The position numbers and the translations under genes are program-made. A stretch of DNA of 64,000 nt. Origin: Diphasiastrum complanatum. Lineage: Eukaryota > Streptophyta > Lycopodiopsida > Lycopodiales > Lycopodiaceae. Below the pieces are notes generated by a model. It made no database searches. It saw only the letters and a program-made list of their open reading frames with translations, and was not told the origin of the DNA. The DNA lies in contig CM055101.1 in NCBI GenBank assembly GCA_029204225.1, forward strand, positions 61,989,318 through 62,053,317, given 5' to 3'. Within the stretch, counting starts at the first letter, position 1. The number at the start of each line of letters is the position of its first letter. Positions 45,400 to 56,152 of this stretch are shown piece after piece.

Positions 45400-46600
45400 A
45401 GTACAATAAGCTAAACTAAGGTCCACGGGTCTCTTTTCGTCACTGGATGAGATAGCCCGTGACTTGCTCCATGAATTCTAAGCGCTTGCTACTTTTCGCA
45501 TCCTTTGACCTATGAAAGGACTCATGAATGCCGGTTAGCCAAAATTGGTCGATCCATGCTTGGAATCTGTTGGGCCATGGATCTCGCCTATCAATGCTAC
45601 TTTATAATAGACTCGAGCCACTGGGAGTTGGTCTTCCACTTTTTCAGATGCCAACAGGGTTGTGTTAGGATCAAAAAATATGGGAGGTAAAAAATCATCC
45701 TATTTTGTGGTGATTCTCATCAAAAATCTCTAAGTCTCGGGCATATGCTACGGCTGCACAGACTGTGGGATTAGGGCAATTAAGATATGTTTTGGAAAAT
45801 TGAACGAGAGCCCTTTTGGCATCTATGTCCGTGTCCCATCCATATTCTGATGGATTCTTGGCCAGTTGAGTATCTACACCGTAATCTTTTCCAGAGGTGT
45901 GTCACATTCCGCCCATTTGGATTGTCATGGGTAGGGGACGAAATGTGGGTTGATGGTGCGGGCTCTCGTCACATATGCTCTAATGGTCGTCGGATTTTTC
46001 TCGAAATGTTGTTGCTGCCATTCAAGTTGTGGAGCCAGTGCTGGGAAGCTAGGCCAGCTCGTTGCCTTTGATATCCTTGGTTGTAAATGAGAATTACCAA
46101 CCGCCATGTGAGGACTCGTAGGGATGTTGGACTAGATAGGCATTGATTGCGTTCTCCACCATCTTTGGTTTGCGGAAGGCTCGGCTGGCAAAGATGGATC
46201 GAGAGCCTTGAGAGGTTGAAGCTTGGCGCTTGACTGGTGTGTCTTGGCCTTTATCTTAGTTGGAACTAGCCAGTGAGGCTTCCATTGTGGATGGTGCTGG
46301 AATTACCATCGGGGCTGGTTGGGGTTGTTGTTCCATATGCCGTTGACATGCCTCAAGAGCGCTCTTTGCTTGCACAAGCTCTTGGATAGCGTTTCGTCTG
46401 TATTTATCGAATTCAGCTTGGTAGCTGTCAAGCATTTGGCGGTATACATTCACCTGCTGCATCAATAAGTCCATCTCAGCTTGATTGAAGGGATAGTTGG
46501 CAGGGATGGGTTGAGCTAGCCAGACAGCCTTTTTTGATTCTAGGGCCTGCACCTCCGCTCCCAGGCATTGATTTTCAGTTTCAAATACTTGCAGCTAGGC
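45400..46600 (-). pseudogene. Decayed minus-strand ORF with a coiled-coil segment
   Basis: The best-preserved part, 46552-46256, encodes 98 residues rich in Gln/Glu/Leu: FNQAEMDLLMQQVNVYRQML, SYQAEFDKYRRNAIQELVQA, then a Pro-rich tail. Heptad-like hydrophobic spacing predicts a coiled coil. Reading on past its stop gives coherent but broken peptides (MVENAINAYLVQHPYESS; NWPRIHQNMDGT; MPKGLSFNFPKHILIAL; EDQLPVARVYYK). This could be a gag-like protein of an unrecognised element. It abuts the gypsy RT at about 46620. I do not recognise a family. Confidence 0.45.
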
Positions 46601-46639
46601 CTGGAGCGGGACGAGACATTGCGCTGCAAGTACTCTTTT

Positions 46640-47735
46640 AATGTTGATTACATAACTCGTCGAAAAGTGCTTGGGGCATTATAAAGTCCAAACAACATCA
46701 CCTTATAGGCATAAGTTCCCCATTTAGTGGTGAACATTGTGTTGTATTGATCTTTCGGTGCTATCTTCACTTGATTGTAGCCACTGAAACCGTCCAGAAA
46801 CCTGTAGGCTTTTGTTGTTGCTACTCTATCCAGAACACTTTCTGTGAATGGTAAGAAAAAACGGTCTTTCTTTGTAACCGCATTTAGCGCCTTCAAGTTC
46901 ACATAAATTCGTATTTTGCCGTTCTTCTTGGGTACTATGGCTATCGGTGATACCCATTCTGTGTGCTCAATTTCATAAATGAAATAGGCATCGAGCAGCT
47001 TCTGCAACTCCTATTTGATCAACTCTATGTAGTTAGGATTGCAGCAGTAATAACGGCTCACCTTGGAGATAGCTCCATCCACCAAGGGTATGGTAAGCTG
47101 GACTACGGTTGGTGGTATACCCTTCAGATCTATGTAGGTCCATGCAAAGCAGTCTTTGTATTCCACCAACAAAGCACGTAGTCTTTTGAATTGAGTGGGT
47201 GTCAACTGTTGTCTCACATGAACAATCTTTTCTTCTTCGTCTGGCTCAACTAAGCTCATAGGTTGTGTTCGCGCAGGTCCTTCAAAGACTTGTTCTGCTA
47301 GTTCCTGATTTTGATCAGGTTCTCTTTGTGCTTGCGGCATCATGATTACCACATCATCTAAGGTGTAGTTCTTGAAGGTTTTTGACATCTCGTGAACTAG
47401 CATTCACGACGTGATTCCTCCTTCATCATGTTAATCTTAGCCTGACTTGTAACCCTTGCACTTCTAGTCGTTTGTGAGGATGATGTTGTATCTGGTTCTA
47501 GTCGGATTGATTTCAAGGAGTCCAACACTTTCTTTTTTTCTTTTCTATCAACGTAGTTGGTACGTCCTTGTTATCTTTCTTGGAAACTGGTTTGATATTC
47601 GCTTCGTGGTTACGAATATCAATATCCATTGTAGCTATCGGGTTTTTCGGTAGATCGCTCCATATGATCACCTGACTATAATGTTGTTTCATCTAGTTCT
47701 TCTTAGTCATAGGTGCCTTGGGTGGATCTACCTTC
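46640..47735 (-). pseudogene. Ty3-gypsy element P: protease-side linker and reverse transcriptase (minus)
   Basis: Minus order: WMKQHYSQVIIWSDLPKN and DVPTTLIEKKKKVLDSL, then LTPTQFKRLRALLVEYKDCF, AWTYIDLKGIPPTVVQLTIP (the stretch just before RT in non-chromodomain gypsy elements) and RT proper: VSPIAIVPKKNGKIRIYVNL, LNAVTKKDRFFLPFTESVLD, RFLDGFSGYNQVKIAPKDQY and LFGLYNAPSTFRRVM. It stops before the YxDD box, so the catalytic centre is missing. Stops near 47404 and 47013 break the frame. Gag of the same element lies at 48814-50350, beyond an inverted LTR. Confidence 0.9.
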
Positions 47736-47739
47736 GATT

Positions 47740-48425
47740 GTAAATAGAAATAATAAACTTGGGCCCCTTGTAATTAAAATAAAACTTGAGGCCCAAAGTC
47801 ATTTTAAACTTAGAAGTTTATCATTTTAGAGTTGGGTCCAATTTTGGACTCACATGAATCTTGTAAGTTCTATTGTACTTTCTATAGACCCTTGGATTAA
47901 GTTGGGTCTAAGATTATTGGTTAGGATCAATGTACATATTAGCCAATAAAATTTCGGGGCAAGGGCCTTAAGGCACCATTTGTACTCTATTTTTCATGCT
48001 TATTGAGAAAGAGGAAACTCTACCAAACTTTGGAGAGAAGCATCTTCATTTGCTATTCACTACTTGCTGATGCTTTTGGTTATACTTTCTATTTGCTTCT
48101 AGTTTACATGTTTTTGGTTGTGATAGTGAATGTTTCTCTATTAGCAAGCATAAGGAGCATTTGAACTAACCTCCACCCTCACTCCCTTTCTCCCTTTTTC
48201 CCTCTATCTCTTCTACTCTTCTCTTCACTTTCTCTCTAAAATCATGATGAATGTTAGTTTAGTGGAGTAGAGTTAAGGGTGAGTAGTGTTAGTGATGCTA
48301 GAGTTAAGAAAAAAAGTAGAGAACTATCTAAAAGTTGCATCTTTACATAGTTAGGTACTATCCAATGTTCTAACCCTTGTTGATAGGCAGGAGGGCTACT
48401 ATGACAAGAGGACATCGACCCTACA
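47740..48425 (+). mobile_element. 5'-truncated LTR of the P family, plus orientation
   Basis: Runs in inverted orientation to the minus LTR at 51670-52471 and aligns with it through most of its length (AATTAAAATAAAACTTGAGG; CACCATTTGTACTCTATTTT; TTGCTATTCACTACTTGCT; AGCAAGCATAAGGAGCATTT). It lacks the first 120 bp or so of the LTR. It ends CTACA at 48425, two bases before a primer site. Confidence 0.88.
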
Positions 48426-48426
48426 A

Positions 48427-48444
48427 TGGCGCCTGTTGCCGGGG
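48427..48444 (+). other. Primer-binding site (tRNA-Asp type), plus strand
   Basis: TGGCGCCTGTTGCCGGGG follows the plus-oriented LTR. It is close to the Asp-tRNA primer site used by many plant gypsy elements, with one inserted T. Confidence 0.88.
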
Positions 48445-48447
48445 ATA

Positions 48448-48812
48448 GGTTTCCACTAACTAGTATAGATGTATTTTAGCTATTTCTTGCTTTTTGGAGT
48501 AGTTTTAGGTAGATTTTGGGTGATTAGAGTTAGTTTTCTGTATTTGGACTGTTCACAGCTAGCGGAGGAGGTGTTAGAGGGTAGAGGAGGCCTGAACAAC
48601 ATCTAAGGGCTTGAAATCCAAACCAACCAGTAAAAAAACCAAAAAAACACACCAACCTACATTTTGGAAGGAAAAAGAGCCAAATTTTCCATCAGATTTT
48701 GTTTTCTCCAAAACCCGTGAGAGTTAGCCCTTGTAGCTCCAAGGTATTGTTCCAGACTTGCATAGAAGCCTGCGAGAGTTAGTTCCAAGTAGTTTGCAAA
48801 AATAGAGAAAAA
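48448..48812 (+). mobile_element. Plus-oriented leader fragment of the P family
   Basis: Mirrors 51370-51640 of the minus element (AGCTATTTCTTGCTTTTTGG; TGTTCACAGCTAGCGGAGG). It contains the words GTGAGAGTTA (48717) and GCGAGAGTT (48772) typical of this leader. It joins directly to the minus-strand gag tail at about 48813. Confidence 0.8.
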
Positions 48813-48813
48813 A

Positions 48814-50350
48814 TCATAAAGCATGGAAATATTGCCCTTCCAGTGGCATCCCTGCTAGAACTGCTGCCTGTTGTATTGCAATGAAGTTTAGTGGTGCACT
48901 GGTTCTAGGTCTCAATGGACAATTCTTGAAGCAGTGTCCATAACTGCATTCTCGGCAGAAGGATGTATATTGTCCTTTGTAAGGACATTTTACAATTCTG
49001 TGTCCTTCGCCACATCCGTAGCGGCCGTAATTTCTTCCGTCTAGATGCTGAGTTTGAGCTGCATAGGCCGCAAAATATTCATTTATGGCAGGATCCATAA
49101 ATGATTCATCTGGTCCATACCATTGCTGCTGCTCAAGTTGAGGTGGTACTTGCATCTCTGGTTCCGCTGCTGTCAGGTTTACATGGGCCACTTGTTGATT
49201 GGCTGGCCCTAGTGGTGCAGGTAAGGCCATACGCTGTTGCTGATTCGGTGCACCATATCTCAGTGCTGCGTTTGGTGCCACTTGATGATAAGGATAAGAA
49301 GGTTGATAAGGACTCCTCTTTTGTTGAACAATCTGGGGGCTAAACGGGCAAAATGTGGTATCGTGCGATGTTGCATTGCACAAATGGCAAAATATATGTG
49401 TCAGTCTCAGATTTTGCTTTAGGACTGGACACTCGTTTGCTATATGGTTTTGTGTGCAGACTGAACACCATACATTATCATGTTGGGGATACTGTAGTTG
49501 GTTTGGCTCCGGTAGATGTGGCGTTGTTGCTACAACTCCTTGTAAGGCTTTCAGTTTCTGATCAAACTGCACCCTAAGTTGCTCCATCTGTTGTTTGTGT
49601 AATTTTGTCATTTGATCCAACAGTAGTTCTGTGGATAGAGCGGATGCATTTGATGATGATGATGCTATCGAGGGAGTACGAGTATGGGTGGATGGATATT
49701 CGTCATCAGATCCTTCATCCTCTTCCCTGATGGCATCCTCCATAGCTTTTTGTAAAGTAGCGTACTGCTCCCGTCGTTTCAATTCTCTTTTGATGCTCCA
49801 TGGTAGTCCAGCTAGGAACCACATGATCACTGCATGATCGGGATTAGAGCTGCACTGCACTCGGATCGTAGATGTTTGACCCGTTCAATATAGTCCTTGA
49901 CCTTTTCTCGTTTTTCCATCTTGACTTTGCTCAGCAGGAGAAACGGGTCTTCCAAGAACTTCCTTGGTTTAAAGAGCGTGATGAGAGAGGTTCTAACCGT
50001 CTTCCAGGTAGATTTTTCTTCCTCTGACAGGTTGAAAAACCAATCCTGAGACACTGCTAATAAGGACATGGGAAAAAACATCAACTTTTTTGCAGGTGTC
50101 CGTTCATCGTAGATTTCACAAGCTTGCTCGTAGATCTGGAGGAAGTAGATGAGATTTGATGATCCGTCGTATTTTGGTATTTCCATCCGAGGTGCTCTCC
50201 GGACTGCTTGCAAGGGAGCGACAGATACGGGTTGGCCCATTGGATCCATTGGTGCTAGTTCTGGTTTTGCCTCTTGTTGCGCAGCTGCTAATCTGGGAAG
50301 GTGTAGTGCTTGATTTGTTGTCCTTCTTGCTACTGATCATCCAGATCTCA
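48814..50350 (-). pseudogene. Ty3-gypsy element P gag with several zinc knuckles (minus)
   Basis: The N-terminal part (50350-49827) holds a retrotransposon gag (capsid) domain: RRAPRMEIPKYDGSSNLIYF, AVSQDWFFNLSEEEKSTWKT and DPFLLLSKVKMEKREKVKDY. One frameshift near 49850 leads into a 348-codon frame: CSSNPDHAVIMWFLAGLPWS, an acidic/Ser-rich linker, a predicted coiled coil (ELLLDQMTKLHKQQMEQLRV), then CCHC motifs CSVCTQNHIANEC (about residue 133), CHLCNATSHDTTFC (157), YGCGEGHRIVKC (282, first Cys lost) and CRECSYGHCFKNC (300). A Q/P/A-rich stretch separates the second and third. It ends at TGA before 48814. Well preserved apart from the single frameshift. Nucleocapsid proteins usually have one or two such motifs. 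Confidence 0.92.
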
Positions 50351-51650
50351 GATCCATCCAATGGTGGGATCCAAAGTAGTTGGATCTTGCTTGTACAATG
50401 GGATGCAGTATGGATCTTGAGGATCAGATCAATATGTTCGGCCGAAAGTGAAATTTAGGCCTTGTATGATGATTTTTTTTTGATAACTTTTTACGCCTTG
50501 ACTGATTGACCTGAGATTTTGACAGTAGCTAGATCTGGTGAAGATCTTTCCACTGGTCTAGTCTGCTAGGGTTTTCTTGTGCGAGAGTTGGTTGTGCGAG
50601 GGTTCTTTAGCTGTTTTGTAGGTAAAAAACTTTGATATCTCTCGGATCTTTGGGAAGTAACTCTCGCAATAATCACAGTAGCTGAATCTAGATTAGATTT
50701 GACTCTGGAAGTCTCTACGAGAGTTAACTCTCGCACTAAGTGAAAATTTCACTATATGCGAGGGTTCAAAACCACTAATTTGGCTTGATCTTCACCAAAT
50801 CTCTGCAATAACCCTCGCATGCTTCATCACTGATGGAAATTGACATTTTGAATCGATTGGAATGGTTTGCGAGAGTTCTATCTGGAAGGATTTGCTGGAT
50901 CTTCACTTTTTAGTGATTTTTTAGCACTTAAACCCAATTTTCTGCTCACTGGAATCAAACTAACTCTCGCAGACTCTTCTGTGTCCTGGTCTCACTGAGA
51001 TGGAACTTCAAAATTCTCTACGAGGGTTTTTGCCCAACAGAACTGAAAATTTTAGTGTCTGTGAGGGTTCCTTGGTACTTTCCCGTCTTTTTCTCACTAG
51101 AAACTCTCGCAAAGACACTTAAATAGCAAAGTAACTCTCACAAGCTTCTCTGTGTCCTGGTCTCACTGAGATGGAACTTCAGAGGGCTCTACAAGAGTTC
51201 TGTTGAAGATTTGCATTTTTTTGGATTTTTACAAGGGTTTTTAAAATTTTTATGGTTTTCTCTCTGATTTTTGCAATCTGCTTAGAACTAACTCTCGCAG
51301 GCTTCTATGCAGGTGTGGGACAGTACCTTGTAGCTGCTGCCAGTCATGCAAGGGTTAACTCTCACTAGTTTTGGAGATATTAAAATCTGATGTGATTTTA
51401 GACTCTTTTTTCCTCCAAAATGCAGATTGGTGTGTTTTTTTTGGGTTTTCTCAGGTTTTGGTTTGGATGTCAAGCCCTTAGAGGCTGTTCAGGGCCTCTT
51501 CTACCCTCTCACACCTCCTCCGCTAGCTGTGAACAGTCCAAACGCAGAAAAATACAGAAAATTAACTCTAAACACCCAAAAATCTACCTAAAACTATTCC
51601 AAAAAGCAAGAAATAGCTAAAATGCAGCTATACTACTTAGTGAAAACTTA
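50351..51650 (-). other. Element P leader between primer site and gag
   Basis: About 1.3 kb of noncoding leader. It contains the dense complementary-word array (50581-51366) and a 36-bp direct repeat (CTGTGTCCTGGTCTCACTGA followed by GATGGAACTTCA) at about 50980-51013 and 51150-51181. Confidence 0.75.
50581..51366. repeat. Array of GCGAGAGTT / AACTCTCGC words
   Basis: Roughly ten copies of GCGAGAGTT-like words (50581, 50596, 50717, 50758, 50869, 51020, 51061, 51191, 51231, 51349) alternate with eight of the complement AACTCTCGC (50659, 50726, 50810, 50962, 51102, 51133, 51290, 51358). At 50718-50733 they fuse into the perfect palindrome CGAGAGTTAACTCTCG. At 51349-51366 another fused pair occurs. 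The DNA between words is not repeated. Confidence 0.9.
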
Positions 51651-51668
51651 TTCTCGGCAACGGCGCCA
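51651..51668 (-). other. Primer-binding site (tRNA-Asp type), element P
   Basis: Minus-strand TGGCGCCGTTGCCGAGAA, one base from the LTR end. This matches the Asp-tRNA primer site. Confidence 0.92.
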
Positions 51669-51669
51669 C

Positions 51670-53284
<1,615 letters not shown>

Positions 53285-53540
53285 TTGAGACACGTGGCCG
53301 AATCAGAAACTGACATGTGGACTCACATGACATATGGTTGAATGGCAAATCGACGTGTGTTCTCGCACATGTGGATGTGTGGACGTGTTCTCGCACGTGT
53401 GGACATGTGGACACGTGGCCAAGCTTCAAATTGATTTGAGTACTCACACGTGTGGACGGTTACGTTACACATGTGAGATCTGATCCGTTGATGGATCAAC
53501 GCAGGTACGGCTTGGATTATATTGGCTTTAACTATATAAA
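53285..53540 (+). promoter_or_regulatory. Dense CACGTG/CACATGTG cluster with TATA box
   Basis: Within 190 bp: ACACGTGGCC (53290), CGACGTGTG (53351), GCACATGTGG (53365), GGACGTG (53381), GCACGTGTGG (53393), ACATGTGGACACGTGGCC (53403), CACACGTGTGG (53445) and ACACATGTGAG (53467). ACACGTGGC is a classic plant G-box/ABRE core bound by bZIP and bHLH factors. TATATAAA lies at 53533-53540, about 100 bp before the ATG of the next ORF. A regulatory role is inference. The words also resemble those in nearby retroelement leaders. Confidence 0.6.
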
Positions 53541-53639
53541 TGTGGTTCGATCAGTTTACAACTTTCGCTTAGTTTTTTATTTTCGCTCTCCTAGCTTTTT
53601 TTTGTTTCCACACTTGATGTTCTGGTCAGTATCGCTACC

Positions 53640-54351
53640 ATGCAGATTGAGGGTGTCTCATCATCCGTTGATTTTGTGATATCAGAATCATATATTGTTG
53701 ATGATGTCTTGGGTGCTGACGAGGAGGCAAGGTTGGCATCAATGTATGCCCAGTCTCGTGCATTGTCAATTTCATCCTTATCTAACGTGGATCAAAATGA
53801 CAAAAGCAAGACTATTCTTGATTTGCCAATATATCACATGGAAAGTGTTGCATATGTCTCTTTGAATGATATTGGAGATGTTCTTGATCTAAAAGAGGAT
53901 GAAATTATATCAATTCTATCTAATTTCATCAAAGAATTCTCGGACTTCATAGATCTCGAGGGTGATGATCTATGTGCTTCTATTGATTACAAAGACGGAG
54001 ATGAATGGCTTGACGGGACTAAAGCCCTGCAGTCAATCATGTCTGAAAGCAGGGCATATGAGACAAATATGCCCAGTGAGGAGGAATTTTTGAGAATCCA
54101 GAGCAGATATATCTCACAGTCCTCGAAAACTAATCTATCCACTACTTCGACGACCATGACGACCATAGTTGTTGGTCATGATTTACATACTGCTGCAATT
54201 ATTCAAGCTGATGAGCGTGATCTGGTAAGTAAATTTGGTATTATTTGAAAGAGAGTTCTATTCAAATATAGCTATTTTATTTTCAAGATATGTGACCTTT
54301 GCTCATATTTTTTAGGCTATTGTGGAGGTAGATGCCTTTGCAACAAGGTAG
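53640..54351 (+). CDS. Unrecognised acidic protein, two exons
   Basis: Exon 1 is 53640-54224 (195 codons, phase 0), ending at CTG|GTAAGT, a perfect plant donor. Exon 2 begins after TTTTTTAG at 54316 and closes 11 codons later with AIVEVDAFATR and TAG at 54349-54351, for about 206 residues. The protein is acidic and Ser-rich: VISESYIVDDVLGADEEARL, ARLASMYAQSRALSISSLSN, MESVAYVSLNDIGDVLDLKE and DEIISILSNFIKEFSDFIDL. There is no signal peptide, transmembrane segment or Cys/His cluster. I recognise no family. A TATA box and CACGTG cluster precede it. An alternative donor at 54348 (AAG|GTAGGG) could extend it further. It may be a real host gene, or the first exon of an unknown element. Broken coding-like fragments follow downstream. 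Confidence 0.55.
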
Positions 54352-55190
54352 GGATATGTAAGGGAAAGCCAAGGATCACGACAAAAGGATTCATCCCTAT
54401 CCCATTATTTCAAGAGCTTTGTAAATAAAGAAATTTGCATTCATCATAGTAGACAATAATAATGGCAATTAAAGCATTATCATATTTCTCGAACGGGCAT
54501 AAATGCCCTCAAAATACATATAACATTATTTTTGCAAAGAGAGACATTGTTATAAAAGTATCTGGCTATGTAGTTGAGGAAGTTCCTAACATGTTATCCT
54601 CCTAAGCAATTTTCTCCGGATATATAGACTTGAGTAAAAGAAGGTCTATTGATTTTATAGATCCAGATGATAGAAAGAAACTTCTACATGACCACATAGC
54701 AAAGATGATTCTTAAAGATAAAGAGAAAAAATGATTTTGTCATATATTGTACTTGGAAATGATGCCATATAATACATATTCTCTTTTTGTCTGATATCAT
54801 GAAAAATACTATGAGTTGAGTCTTGCATCAATCTTATTTTCATCTATAAATTTGCACACCTTTCTGAATTTTTGATAATTTGTTGATCTAGTTTTGTATC
54901 GAATTTGAACACGTCTATAAAACCATTGAAATAGCTGGATAATGTAACTATTTTTTTGAGATGTTCCACTGTGTTGTGTATTTCAATGAAATGTTGCTCT
55001 GGTTTGCCAATATGATTTCTCCATTCCTTGTTATGACCAAATACTTAGACTACCAGCTTTTGCAAAAAATGATGCATGATGTCGTAAAATGTGCTGCAAT
55101 ATCAAGGATACAAGCATTGAGACATATTAATCACTTTAAATTATTATATGTGCAATGAAATTATAATTATAAGAGTTACATTGAAAAGAG
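54352..55190 (+). other. Possible further exon remnants downstream of the unknown gene
   Basis: 54541-54735 reads, with one stop, RDIVIKVSGYVVEEVPNML and GYIDLSKRRSIDFIDPDDRK then LLHDHIAKMILKDKEKK. A 65-codon frame at 54961-55158 is Met/Leu rich. Neither is recognised. They could be exons of the same unknown gene, but no connecting splice sites are convincing. Confidence 0.35.
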
Positions 55191-55194
55191 ATTT

Positions 55195-55650
55195 ACCATA
55201 TAATGCATGCTACGATCTTCACCCCAGATGTCTTTAACTACATCCACAAACTCAATTGTTGATTTCTCAATTAGTAAGACATCAGTATCAGATAGTTTAT
55301 CTTTTCTGAGCAATTTGACCATGTTGTCAAGCTTTGTCTAGACTTCAACTTTTTTAATCCTTGTTGTTCCTTTTTCTTCAAAATCCTTTGTGGCATTGAG
55401 TACATCTATCCAAATTGAGTACTAGATTTTAGTCGGTTTTCTGGAATGATTTGATAAGAAACGATGAGCTTTGGATCCTCCTATGCTTGGTTTGCATGGG
55501 ATGTTTCTTGTTTTCCCCGAAAGCTTCTCGTCCTTTTGTATTTTAATGTGTCTTTTATGAAGACCCACTTTTGATAGAATTTCCTCCGATCAAGCTACTG
55601 CTTTTTTGGCTACTGACTCTAGCTTAGTATTCCAAGGAAACCAAATATGA
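55195..55650 (-). pseudogene. Unrecognised minus-strand exon remnant
   Basis: Minus frame with three stops: NTKLESVAKKAVA, EEILSKVGLHKRHIKIQKDE, NIPCKPSIGGSKAHRFLSN, WIDVLNATKDFEEKGTTRIK, TKLDNMVKLLRKDKLSDTDV and EFVDVVKDIWGEDRSMHYM, followed by GTAAAT, a plausible donor. Highly charged with a helical look. The coherence of the frame despite stops argues for an old coding exon. No family assigned. Confidence 0.45.
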
Positions 55651-56152
55651 AGGTATATCAATTTTTCTATAATTCTTACCTCTCCATGTAGTGTACGACA
55701 TGTGGACATTTTTAAGCGGAATCTTACAAAATATGTGATGGTTTCTTATTATTAAAATTAATTTTTTTAATTTGTATTGTTTATTATTTCTAATAACTTC
55801 TGTTCTTTTTATACTTATGATTCATTATCTTTCAACCTAGCAAGTGAGCACTGGAGTTTAAACATCATCTCAGTCAAAAAAATTATAGATAATGTTTTAA
55901 ACTTGTTATGTAAGAAGATGAATTCTATCATCAACACCCACAAGAAAGTTGATGGCCTGCTCTAATGAGGCATTTTCCTAGAGAGAATCTTAGTCCCATC
56001 AAAGTCAATGTTGTCAGCATTGAGGTAAATGTTTAGAATTTTACACACATCATTAACACTACTCTGAATATATTTGTATGTTTTAAGTTTAATTGAATGT
56101 GTTTTGCTATGTTGCAAAGCCCATAGCAAAATAACTTGTTCAGTTGTGGTTG
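55651..56152. other. No gene recognised
   Basis: AT-rich DNA between the exon remnant and element J. Confidence 0.45.
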
